NCBI GenBank assembly: GCA_013153765.1
Contig: JAADDT010000073.1
Location: forward strand, 1-6,144
DNA: 6,144 bases
From: Aquificota bacterium
GTDB taxonomy: Bacteria > Aquificota > Aquificia > Aquificales > Hydrogenothermaceae
Reading direction: 5' to 3'
The notes under the pieces were generated by a model. That model had not been told where the DNA came from and did not search any database. It worked only from the letters and a program-made list of their open reading frames with translations. Below, in pieces: positions 1 through 6,117 of this stretch (position 1 is its first letter; each line of letters opens with the position of its first letter). A program made the position numbers and the translations under genes.

Positions 1-5
1 ACGCC

Positions 6-35
6 TTGACAGGGAAAAAATGTTGCATATATAAT
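6..35 (+). promoter_or_regulatory. sigma70-type promoter of the tRNA-Gly gene
   Basis: A perfect -35 box TTGACA (6-11) and a perfect -10 box TATAAT (30-35) are separated by 18 bases. Transcription would start near 42, about 14 bases before the mature tRNA, leaving a short 5' leader for RNase P to remove. The exact consensus fits a strong promoter for a stable RNA. The -10 region lies in an AT-rich run (28-40), so a one-step register shift is possible. Seen directly as sequence; activity is inferred. Confidence 0.85.
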
Positions 36-55
36 ATATTCCCGTTGTTCATTGG

Positions 56-131
56 GCGAGAGTAGCTCAGTTGGTAGAGCACTTCCTTGCCAAGGAAGGG
101 GTCGCGGGTTCAAGTCCCGTCTCTCGCTCCA
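56..131 (+). tRNA. trnG: tRNA-Gly (anticodon GCC)
   Basis: The 76-base sequence folds into a complete cloverleaf. The acceptor stem GCGAGAG (56-62) pairs with CTCTCGC (121-127). The D arm is GCTC/GAGC (65-68, 77-80). The anticodon stem CTTCC/GGAAG (82-86, 94-98) encloses the loop TTGCCAA with anticodon GCC at 89-91. The T arm GCGGG/CCCGT (104-108, 116-120) has the loop TTCAAGT. The discriminator base is T128 and the CCA end is encoded at 129-131. It closely resembles the standard bacterial tRNA-Gly(GCC), which reads GGC and GGT codons. The gene is convergent with the CorC-family CDS, whose stop codon begins on the very next base (132). No terminator hairpin follows, so its transcript must run into the antisense strand of that CDS before 3' processing. 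Confidence 0.98.
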
Positions 132-1391
132 TTAACTACCTTCCCCCTCTTCCTTCAGCTTTTCTATCATTACCTCCTGAACCCTCCTTATGTTAATACT
201 CATAACCGTCAGCTTAACGCTTCCTACCTGTAGAGTTTCTCCCCTTTTTGGCATTCTGCCAAGTATGTATATGATCATTCCCCCTATCGTTTCATAGGGA
301 CCTTCAGGGAACTTTTCACCTATAAGCACCTCAACCTCTTTCAGCTCAAGCCTGCCGTCAACCACTATCTTGTCCTGCATGTACTTTTTGATCATTTTCT
401 TTTCTTTCTTTGAAAACTCGTCCCTTATCTCACCTACTATCTCCTCAAGCACGTCCTCCAGCGTGATAATTCCCATAGTGGCTCCCCTTTCGTCCACAAC
501 CACAGCCATATGGTCTTTAAACTGTTTAAAGCCTTTCAGGACGATAGGCAGACTGGTAAACTCCGGCAGGTATCTGATAGGTCTTGCAAACTTGCTTACA
601 GGGTCATCAGCTTCAGCCTTTGCAAGGTCGTAAGCTCTAAGCACCCCTACAATCTGGTCTATCCTTTTTTTATAAACAGGTATCCTTGAAAATCCCGTGT
701 CTTTAAAGATGTAAATGATGTTTCCTATGGTCTCGTCGTGTGGAACGGCGGCAACGTCTGACAGAGGAACCACTATCTCCCCAAGCCTTCTTTTTTCAAA
801 AATCAGCACGTTTGCCACTATCTTCTTTTCAAACTCCTCTATCCCTTCACTTTCCAGAATAAGGGCGTCAAGCAACTCCTCTTTAGTAAGTATCCTGTCC
901 CTTTTTTCCTCCAGCCTGAATATAAAGAAAACCATTTTGGTTATTACCTTTGCAATAAGCAGGAAGGGATAAAGGATTTTACGGGAAAACTCCAAAAACG
1001 GAACCACGAAGTATATAAGCCTGTCTGCGTAATGCTGGAAGACGCTTTTCGGTATTATCTCACCAAAAAGTAGCGTAAGTATTATCACCGCTTCGGCAAA
1101 AATCTCCTCCTTAGACCTTAAAAAGGGAAACATTGGAGATATGGAGTGTAGAAAACCGACAAACAGGGCGGTAATGGTTACTATACTCAGCGTCGTCCCT
1201 ATAAGTGCTGTGGCAACGTACTCGTCAAACCTCTTTTCAAGTGCCTCGTATATCTTTTTTGCCCTTTTGTCCCCGTTTTTTGCCAGATACTTCAGCCTGT
1301 TCCTGTCAACGGAAAACAGGGCAAGCTCCGAGCCTGAAAAAAGCCCTTCCAGTATGAGAAAGAATACTATTCCTATAAGGTAGCTAATCAT
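132..1391 (-). CDS. CorC/HlyC (CNNM-type) membrane protein, second paralog
   Basis: This 419-residue protein has the full layout of the CorC/HlyC family. An N-terminal DUF21/CNNM membrane domain (about 1-160, roughly four hydrophobic segments) carries the FSGSE motif (18-22) and GEIIPK (110-115). A pair of CBS domains follows (about 205-260 and 270-325), then a C-terminal CorC_HlyC domain (about 336-414). Family members sit in the cytoplasmic membrane and are linked to Mg2+ or other divalent cation export, with ATP binding at the CBS pair; the substrate here is inferred. Two points are odd. The usual GNxLVN motif in the second membrane segment reads GTTLSI (65-70), losing both asparagines, and the first CBS domain lacks the MTPR signature seen in the neighbouring paralog. 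The ATG start (1389-1391) lies inside the end of the upstream gene (8-base overlap ATGATTAG). An AGGAGG at 1395-1400 is only 3 bases from the ATG, so coupling to upstream translation probably helps initiation. The TAA stop abuts the tRNA gene. Confidence 0.93.
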   Translation of the reverse strand: MISYLIGIVFFLILEGLFSGSELALFSVDRNRLKYLAKNGDKRAKKIYEALEKRFDEYVATALIGTTLSIVTITALFVGFLHSISPMFPFLRSKEEIFAEAVIILTLLFGEIIPKSVFQHYADRLIYFVVPFLEFSRKILYPFLLIAKVITKMVFFIFRLEEKRDRILTKEELLDALILESEGIEEFEKKIVANVLIFEKRRLGEIVVPLSDVAAVPHDETIGNIIYIFKDTGFSRIPVYKKRIDQIVGVLRAYDLAKAEADDPVSKFARPIRYLPEFTSLPIVLKGFKQFKDHMAVVVDERGATMGIITLEDVLEEIVGEIRDEFSKKEKKMIKKYMQDKIVVDGRLELKEVEVLIGEKFPEGPYETIGGMIIYILGRMPKRGETLQVGSVKLTVMSINIRRVQEVMIEKLKEEGEGS

Positions 1392-2673
1392 CTTCCTCCT
1401 TCTTTTCTTCTTCCGCTTCAGGTAGTTTTTCTATTATTACGGAGATAATCCTGTTGCTTTCCATTTTTTCTATGGTAAAGCGGAAGCCTTTGTAAACGAA
1501 ACTTTCCCCTTCCTTAGGAAAACGCTTCAGGTAGTCCAGTATGAAGCCGGCTATGGTGTCAAACTCGTAATCTGGAGGCAGTTGTATTCCAAGGTCTTCC
1601 TCCAAAATCTCAACCTCAAGCTTTCCGGAGACCCTCCACTTGTTTTCCCCCAATTTTTCCATAAACGGCTCTTCCTCTTCGTACTCCTCTGGTATGTCCC
1701 CTATTAAAAACTCCAGAATGTCCTGAAATGTAATAAGTCCCACAACCGTCCCGTGTTCGTCAACCACTATTGCAATGTGGTTTTTTGTCTCCTCAAACTT
1801 TTTCATCAGGTCAAGTAAGGGAGTAAACTCAGGCACGAAGTAAGGCTTCCTTAAAAACCTGTCTATCTTTTCTTCCCTTCCTTCAAACTTGAGGAAGATT
1901 ATGTCCTTCACGTAAAGTATTCCCACTATGTTGTCCAGACTGCCTTCGTAAACGGGAATACGGCTGTAATCCTTTTCTTTTACTATTTCCAGCACTTCCC
2001 TGACAGTCTTTCCCTTTTCTATGGCAAATATGTCCCTTCTTGGCGTCATTATTTCGCTTACTGTTACTTCGTGCAGTTCTAAAGCGGCTTCTATAACCTC
2101 CTTTTCCTCCTCGGTGAATATGTCCTTTTCCGCCCCTGCCGATATTATGGAAAGCAAATCGTCTCCCGAAAGCTTGTGGCTTTCCACAGGCATTTCCAGA
2201 CCTGCCTTTTTCAGTATGTATTCTGCCAGCTTCATAAAAATAACCCTGAATGGCGTTATGGCTATGTAAAACAGGTAAAAAGGTCTGGCGGCAAAAAGGG
2301 CGTACTTTTCCGGATAGTAAGCTCCAATCGTTTTTGGAGTTATCTCACCGAAGGTAAGTATCAGTATGGTCATAATAACAACCGCAATAAACAGGTATTC
2401 CTTCCCCAAGTAATGGATTACCAGACCTGAAGTGATGGCAGATGCGGTAATGTTTACAAGCTCGTTCCCTATCAGGAAGGTTACCACCAGCTCCTTCGGT
2501 CGTGATCTTAGCCAGTCAGCAATCTGTGCCGCCTTGTTCCCCTCCTTTGCCAGCCTTTTTATCTTCAGCCAGTCCATAGAGAAAAACGAGGACTCTATCC
2601 CTGCAAAGAAAGCTGAAAGGAGTAAAAGGATAAAAATAAGACCGATTTTAACCAGCAGTTCCGTCTCAAGCAA
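1384..2673 (-). CDS. CorC/HlyC (CNNM-type) membrane protein, first paralog
   Basis: This 429-residue protein has the same order of domains as its downstream neighbour. The DUF21/CNNM membrane domain (about 5-155) has FFAGIE (22-27), IGNELVNI (68-75) and GEITPKT (109-115). Two CBS domains (about 206-260 and 270-325) follow, the first opening with MTPRRD (209-214). The CorC_HlyC domain spans about 336-417, and the C-terminal tail is very acidic and lysine-rich. Proteins of this family act in the cytoplasmic membrane, probably as Mg2+ or related divalent cation exporters; the ion is inferred. The start codon is TTG (2671-2673). It is chosen because GGAGG at 2686-2690 lies 12 bases upstream and no ATG or GTG occurs between them in this frame. 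The start overlaps the end of the upstream ATPase gene by 8 bases (TTGCTTGA), and its own stop overlaps the next gene by 8 bases. This indicates one coupled operon. Haemolysin is a historical family name and is not supported as a function. Confidence 0.94.
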   Translation of the reverse strand: MLETELLVKIGLIFILLLLSAFFAGIESSFFSMDWLKIKRLAKEGNKAAQIADWLRSRPKELVVTFLIGNELVNITASAITSGLVIHYLGKEYLFIAVVIMTILILTFGEITPKTIGAYYPEKYALFAARPFYLFYIAITPFRVIFMKLAEYILKKAGLEMPVESHKLSGDDLLSIISAGAEKDIFTEEEKEVIEAALELHEVTVSEIMTPRRDIFAIEKGKTVREVLEIVKEKDYSRIPVYEGSLDNIVGILYVKDIIFLKFEGREEKIDRFLRKPYFVPEFTPLLDLMKKFEETKNHIAIVVDEHGTVVGLITFQDILEFLIGDIPEEYEEEEPFMEKLGENKWRVSGKLEVEILEEDLGIQLPPDYEFDTIAGFILDYLKRFPKEGESFVYKGFRFTIEKMESNRIISVIIEKLPEAEEEKKEEDD

Positions 2674-3619
2674 AGTGGCAGTAAACCTCCCTGTCTCCGA
2701 TTTTTTTGTATTCCGGCTCCGTTTTACACCTGTCTTCAGCTACAGGACAGCGGGAGTAAAATACACAGCCTCCGTCAACTTCAGGTCTATATACCTCAGG
2801 CACTTCCTCCAGTTTTTTCCTCTGTGAAGGATGATCGGGAGGCAGTGATGCAAGGAGTATTCTGGTATAGGGATGTAAAGGCTCTTTCAGAACCTCTTTA
2901 GCCACCCCCTTTTCCATAACCTTTCCCCGATACAGAACAAGTATCCTGTCAGAAAGCATTCCTATAACGCTAAGGTCGTGTGATATGAAAAGGAAGCTTA
3001 TTTTCTTTTCCTCTTTAAGGCTTTTTATCAGGTTTATTATCTGTAATTGGACTGTCACGTCAAGGGCTGACGTCGGCTCGTCAGCCAGTATCATTTTAGG
3101 CTCAAGGACTATAGCCCTTGCTATTGCTACCCTCTGCCTCTGACCGCCGGAAAGCTCGGCAGGATACCTGTCAAGGAAGGTTTCGTCCAGTCCGGCGTCC
3201 TTTACAGCCTTTACCACCCTTTTTTCCCTTTCTTCCTTCGGGAAGTTGTGGACTATCAGCGGTTCTTCTATTATCTGTTTTACCTTGAAGCGAGGATTTA
3301 GTGAAGTCCTTGGATCCTGAAATACGACCGAAGTCTCCCTTCTGAACCTTTTTTCCTCCTCTCTGGTAAAGGAGTATATGTCCTTCCCTTCAAACTCAAT
3401 TTTACCCTCGTCCTTCTTCAGCAGTTTTAACACAAGCTTGCCGATTGTGGACTTTCCACTTCCGCTTTCACCGACTATGCCGAGCACTTGGTTGTAGTCC
3501 AGACTGAAGGACACACGGTCAACAGCCTTGAAGAACTCTTTTTTGAACAGTGTTTTTTTAACAAGGAATTTTTTTGATAAGTTTTCCACCTTCAGAAGGG
3601 CAGTAGTATGGCTTTCCAT
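2666..3619 (-). CDS. OppF/DppF-type peptide ABC transporter ATP-binding protein
   Basis: The 317-residue protein is a full-length peptide-transporter ATPase that would act on the cytoplasmic face of the membrane. It has Walker A GESGSGKST (50-58), a Q-loop at Q101 within the DPRTSLNPR stretch typical of OppF/DppF, the ABC signature LSGGQ (156-160), Walker B ILADE (177-181), and an H-loop histidine at H214. The C-terminal oligo_HPY region begins at LHPYTR (248-253). It contains four cysteines, C285, C291, C298 and C314, matching the conserved cysteine pattern of this subfamily, which in at least one OppD structure binds a [4Fe-4S] cluster. No permease, substrate-binding protein or partner ATPase lies in the window, so its partners must be encoded elsewhere. 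The true substrate (oligopeptide, dipeptide, metal chelate) cannot be told from sequence. The ATG at 3617-3619 has no good Shine-Dalgarno site. It is followed at the 3' end by an 8-base overlap with the first CorC gene. OppF versus DppF is not resolved. Confidence 0.95.
   Translation of the reverse strand: MESHTTALLKVENLSKKFLVKKTLFKKEFFKAVDRVSFSLDYNQVLGIVGESGSGKSTIGKLVLKLLKKDEGKIEFEGKDIYSFTREEEKRFRRETSVVFQDPRTSLNPRFKVKQIIEEPLIVHNFPKEEREKRVVKAVKDAGLDETFLDRYPAELSGGQRQRVAIARAIVLEPKMILADEPTSALDVTVQLQIINLIKSLKEEKKISFLFISHDLSVIGMLSDRILVLYRGKVMEKGVAKEVLKEPLHPYTRILLASLPPDHPSQRKKLEEVPEVYRPEVDGGCVFYSRCPVAEDRCKTEPEYKKIGDREVYCHFA
2686..2690 (-). promoter_or_regulatory. Shine-Dalgarno site deciding the TTG start of the first CorC paralog
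   Basis: On the minus strand GGAGG is followed 12 bases later by TTG. The in-frame codons between them (ACT, GCC, ACT, TTT) contain no start codon, so TTG is the first usable start. The site lies within the last codons of the upstream ATPase gene, as expected for translational coupling. The spacing is on the long side. Confidence 0.6.
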
Positions 3620-3622
3620 TTT

Positions 3623-3655
3623 TCAGTTTTTTCCCGTGTGCCTGTTAAATACCAT
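3623..3655 (-). CDS. possible 10-codon leader ORF upstream of the ATPase gene
   Basis: An ATG at 3653-3655 opens a reading frame for MVFNRHTGKN that stops at TGA (3623-3625). It is in frame with the ATPase gene, and only one codon (AAA) separates its stop from the ATPase ATG. GAGG at 3658-3661 precedes it, but at only 2 bases from the ATG the spacing is poor. Because the ATPase start itself lacks a clear ribosome binding site, the small ORF could deliver ribosomes for reinitiation. It may equally be chance; nothing known to me matches the peptide. Confidence 0.2.
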   Translation of the reverse strand: MVFNRHTGKN

Positions 3656-3676
3656 TACCTCGTTTGGTTTTTTTAC

Positions 3677-3685
3677 AGTATATCA
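3677..3685 (-). promoter_or_regulatory. possible extended -10 promoter for the ATPase-CorC-CorC operon
   Basis: On the minus strand the gap between the Cache-GGDEF-EAL gene and the ATPase gene contains TGATATACT, which fits an extended -10 element (TGn followed by TATACT at 3677-3682). There is no recognisable -35 box at 17 bases. Transcription would start near 3670, giving a leader of about 50 bases. No intrinsic terminator is visible after the upstream gene, so read-through from the distal promoter is also possible. Confidence 0.4.
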
Positions 3686-3704
3686 CAAAAGGGATTTTAC
3701 TTTT

Positions 3705-6050
3705 TTATGATTTATCTAATATTTCCGGAGAAGGCTTTCCTATGTAGTATCCCTGCGAACAGTCTATTCCAAGTGATTTGACGGTCTCAAATATTTCCTC
3801 CGTCTCCACAAACTCAGCAACGGTTTTTATGCCGGACTTTCTGGCAAAGGTAACTATAGCCTTAACGACCGCCCTGTGAGTTTTATCCCTGTTTATGTCC
3901 CTTATGAGGGAGCCGTCTATCTTTATCACGTCCACCGCAAGCTTCGTAAGGTAAGCAAAGTTTGAATAACCTCTGCCAAAGTCGTCAATAGCTATCCTAA
4001 CCCCGTACATCTTTACGCTTGAGATAAACTCCATCACGTCGTAAGAGCCTTCAATACTCTCGTCTTCCAGTATCTCAAAGGTAAGCCTGTCCCCTATCCC
4101 TGTTTCCCTGATGGTTTTCAGTATAAAGTTCCTTACCTCTATGTTAAGTATGTCCGAAAGGGAGATGTTTATGGACAGGTTGACCCCTTTTTCTTTTATT
4201 ACCTGTGCAGTTTTCCTTATTATCCGCCTTGATATTTCAGGATACAGTTTGTATCTCCGTGAAATCTCCAAAAACTCCGCAGGCGTGTAAACCCTGCCGT
4301 CCCTGTCTATAAGCCTTGCCAGAACCTCGTACTTTACCACCTCGCCGGTTTTGTTGTTTACTATAGGCTGGAAGTAAGGGACTATCCTGTCCTCAATTAA
4401 AGCTGACCTTATCCTGTCAACCCAGATCATATTTTCCCTGTAGTGGTCAAGTGTGGTTATGATGTCGCTGTAAACCACCACAGACCTGTCTGCGTTTTTC
4501 TTTGCCTCCGCAAGGGCTACGTCAGCCTTGCTTAACGGATTTTCGTCGTTAAGAACCACACCTGCGGAAACGCTTACGTTAACGGCGTTGCTCTGGTCTT
4601 TTATTATGGTTGTGTTCAGCCTGTCAACGATTTTCTGTATCAGGGAGCGGAAGGCACTTTTTGAAAGGGACTTTTTCAGGTCAGCAACCACAAACTCGTC
4701 CCCCGATATTCTGTAAACCCGCAGGTTAGGATTTACAGACCTTGCCTCCCTTTTTATTATGTTCCCTACGGTTTTAAGCACCTTGTCCCCAAAGTCGTAC
4801 CCGAAAACGTCGTTAATCTCCCTGAAACGGTCTATGTTAAACAGTCCGACGGAAGCGGACTTTGACCTGCCAAGGTCCACGTTAAACTTGTTCCTGTTAG
4901 GCAGTCCTGTAATAGGATCGGTATAAACCTGTCTAAACAGCTTACGGCTTTCCTTTAACGCTCTGTATTCTTTCTTTTTAACCTCCTCTTCCTGCGTCCT
5001 TATCAGGTTTAAAAACCTTCTGGTCATAAGGAACATAAACAGGTAAAAAACCAGTCCTATACCTGTGGAAAAGGCAAGGTCTTTGATCATTGCACTTTTC
5101 ATCATTGATATGGGAGCGGTAAGCTCGCTTTCAATGTCCTTCAGTGAGTAAGCGGAGGCTATGTAAATCCTCCATATGGGACATTTGTGTATGAAAAATA
5201 AAGTGTTGTTCAGCCTTAAAAAGCCTTCCCTAAGGTGGTTTTTCAGGAAGGAAAACCGGCTACATACCTTCTTTTCCGAAATGCAGGTATCTGTAATGTA
5301 ATCAAAAACGATTATGCTTACCTTTGATTTTGGTAATTCGTGCTGGGACAATGTCAAGGCAAAACGCCTTTTCATCTCCTCCCTTAAAAACTCCACGTAA
5401 TCACCGCTTCCCACTATCCAGTCAAAAGGCTTAAACAGTTTGACGTAAGCTATCTTTTTTGAAGGGAGTTTGTCGCTGTCAGGCAGATACCAGTAGTACT
5501 CAACAAAACCTCCGCCGTATTTTTTTACCGTGTGTAAAAACTCCCTCTGGACGAACTTGCCGTAAACGTCCTGATAGTTCCACATAGAGTTGTTTTCTAT
5601 TTCGGGAAAAGCCGGATTTACCAGCACGATTCCACTGTTGTCCGCTCTGGTAATGAAAAAGTATCCCCTGCCGTCTGAAGTTCTGATACCCCTTACCGAG
5701 TTCAGCAGGGCGTTCTGCAGTTCTGCTTCAGGAACCCTGTCCTTAAGGGAGTTGTAAATACTGCCGAAAATCCCAACGACGATGTTTACCTCGTCCTTCA
5801 GCCTGTTTTTCAGGTGGTCTTCCAGCAGGCTTTCCTGAAAGTGGACGAGGGAGATCATCTCACGCATATTGGCGGCAAGCATCTCTTTCCGTTCGTTAAT
5901 GACCGCTTCCTTCAGCTGGTTCAGGTTCAGCCTGTACCTTCTGTATTCCTTGTAGAAGTTAAACACCACGAAGAAAAGAAACGCCAGCGTAAGCAGACCT
6001 AAAGCACCCCAGTAAGTCAGTCCCGATATAGATTTCGGTTTCACCATCAA
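3705..6050 (-). CDS. membrane-bound Cache-GGDEF-EAL cyclic-di-GMP protein, probable phosphodiesterase
   Basis: The 781-residue protein has a membrane segment at about 11-33, an extracytoplasmic region (34-322), and a second membrane segment at about 325-344. A short charged coiled-coil-like linker, a GGDEF domain (about 375-530) and an EAL domain (about 545-778) follow. The sensor region has Cache hallmarks: GRGYFF (127-132), VNP (144-146), GGGFVEYYW (179-187) and a WIVGSGDY stretch (211-218). A less typical membrane-proximal part with three cysteines (C256, C263, C290) comes after it. The EAL domain keeps the expected catalytic residues: E575 in EVLAR, N628, E659, D689 and D690 in DDFG, K710, E746 and Q766. 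The GGDEF domain reads SGDEF (449-453), has N405 where the first metal-binding Asp is expected, and lacks the RxxD inhibitory site. Hydrolysis of cyclic-di-GMP is therefore the likely activity, with GTP perhaps acting as an allosteric ligand. TTG, ATG and GTG are consecutive codons at 6050-6042. TTG is listed because the weak AGGT at 6060-6063 is better spaced from it; ATG at 6047 is equally plausible and shortens the protein by one residue. Confidence 0.95.
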   Translation of the reverse strand: MMVKPKSISGLTYWGALGLLTLAFLFFVVFNFYKEYRRYRLNLNQLKEAVINERKEMLAANMREMISLVHFQESLLEDHLKNRLKDEVNIVVGIFGSIYNSLKDRVPEAELQNALLNSVRGIRTSDGRGYFFITRADNSGIVLVNPAFPEIENNSMWNYQDVYGKFVQREFLHTVKKYGGGFVEYYWYLPDSDKLPSKKIAYVKLFKPFDWIVGSGDYVEFLREEMKRRFALTLSQHELPKSKVSIIVFDYITDTCISEKKVCSRFSFLKNHLREGFLRLNNTLFFIHKCPIWRIYIASAYSLKDIESELTAPISMMKSAMIKDLAFSTGIGLVFYLFMFLMTRRFLNLIRTQEEEVKKKEYRALKESRKLFRQVYTDPITGLPNRNKFNVDLGRSKSASVGLFNIDRFREINDVFGYDFGDKVLKTVGNIIKREARSVNPNLRVYRISGDEFVVADLKKSLSKSAFRSLIQKIVDRLNTTIIKDQSNAVNVSVSAGVVLNDENPLSKADVALAEAKKNADRSVVVYSDIITTLDHYRENMIWVDRIRSALIEDRIVPYFQPIVNNKTGEVVKYEVLARLIDRDGRVYTPAEFLEISRRYKLYPEISRRIIRKTAQVIKEKGVNLSINISLSDILNIEVRNFILKTIRETGIGDRLTFEILEDESIEGSYDVMEFISSVKMYGVRIAIDDFGRGYSNFAYLTKLAVDVIKIDGSLIRDINRDKTHRAVVKAIVTFARKSGIKTVAEFVETEEIFETVKSLGIDCSQGYYIGKPSPEILDKS

Positions 6051-6070
6051 AATAGACAGACCTAACGCTA

Positions 6071-6088
6071 AGTTATTGCTTAATAACT
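6071..6088. repeat. 7-bp perfect inverted repeat over the transcription start (operator or leader hairpin)
   Basis: AGTTATT (6071-6077) and AATAACT (6082-6088) are perfect inverted copies around a 4-base centre. The repeat begins one base downstream of the predicted -10 box and covers the predicted start point of the Cache-GGDEF-EAL gene. It could be a repressor-binding operator. If transcribed only in part it could not form a full hairpin, which makes a DNA-level role somewhat more likely. There is no T-run after it that would make it a terminator. Confidence 0.5.
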
Positions 6089-6089
6089 G

Positions 6090-6117
6090 AATATATTTCT
6101 GTTTCGTATCTTGTCAA
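6090..6117 (-). promoter_or_regulatory. sigma70-type promoter of the Cache-GGDEF-EAL gene
   Basis: On the minus strand a perfect -35 box TTGACA (6112-6117) is followed after 16 bases by TATATT (6090-6095), one mismatch from the -10 consensus. Transcription would start near 6083, about 33 bases before the start codon, and within the inverted repeat at 6071-6088. The position fits a dedicated promoter for this gene. Confidence 0.75.

Noticed and set aside
82..98. Strong hairpin with loop TTGCCAA that could look like a terminator or regulatory stem
   Set aside because: It is the anticodon arm of the tRNA-Gly gene.
370..1383. Three + strand open frames of 80-87 codons inside the last CorC gene
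   Set aside because: They lie fully antisense to a well-supported gene, have low-complexity serine-rich translations and no convincing ribosome binding sites.
2432..2827. 131-codon open frame on the + strand, the longest of several on that strand
   Set aside because: It spans the junction of the first CorC gene and the ATPase gene antisense to both. It is serine- and phenylalanine-rich as expected from antisense of lysine/glutamate-rich genes, and matches no family I know.
3620..3704. T-rich runs in the gap that might mark an intrinsic terminator after the Cache-GGDEF-EAL gene
   Set aside because: No GC-rich stem precedes any of the runs on the minus strand; only 4-base matches are found.
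890..4460. Recurring ATCCTGTC-like octamers scattered through the window
   Set aside because: They are antisense of common codon strings for Asp-Arg-Ile in the CorC, ATPase and GGDEF-EAL genes, with no regular spacing, so they are codon-usage effects and not a repeat family.
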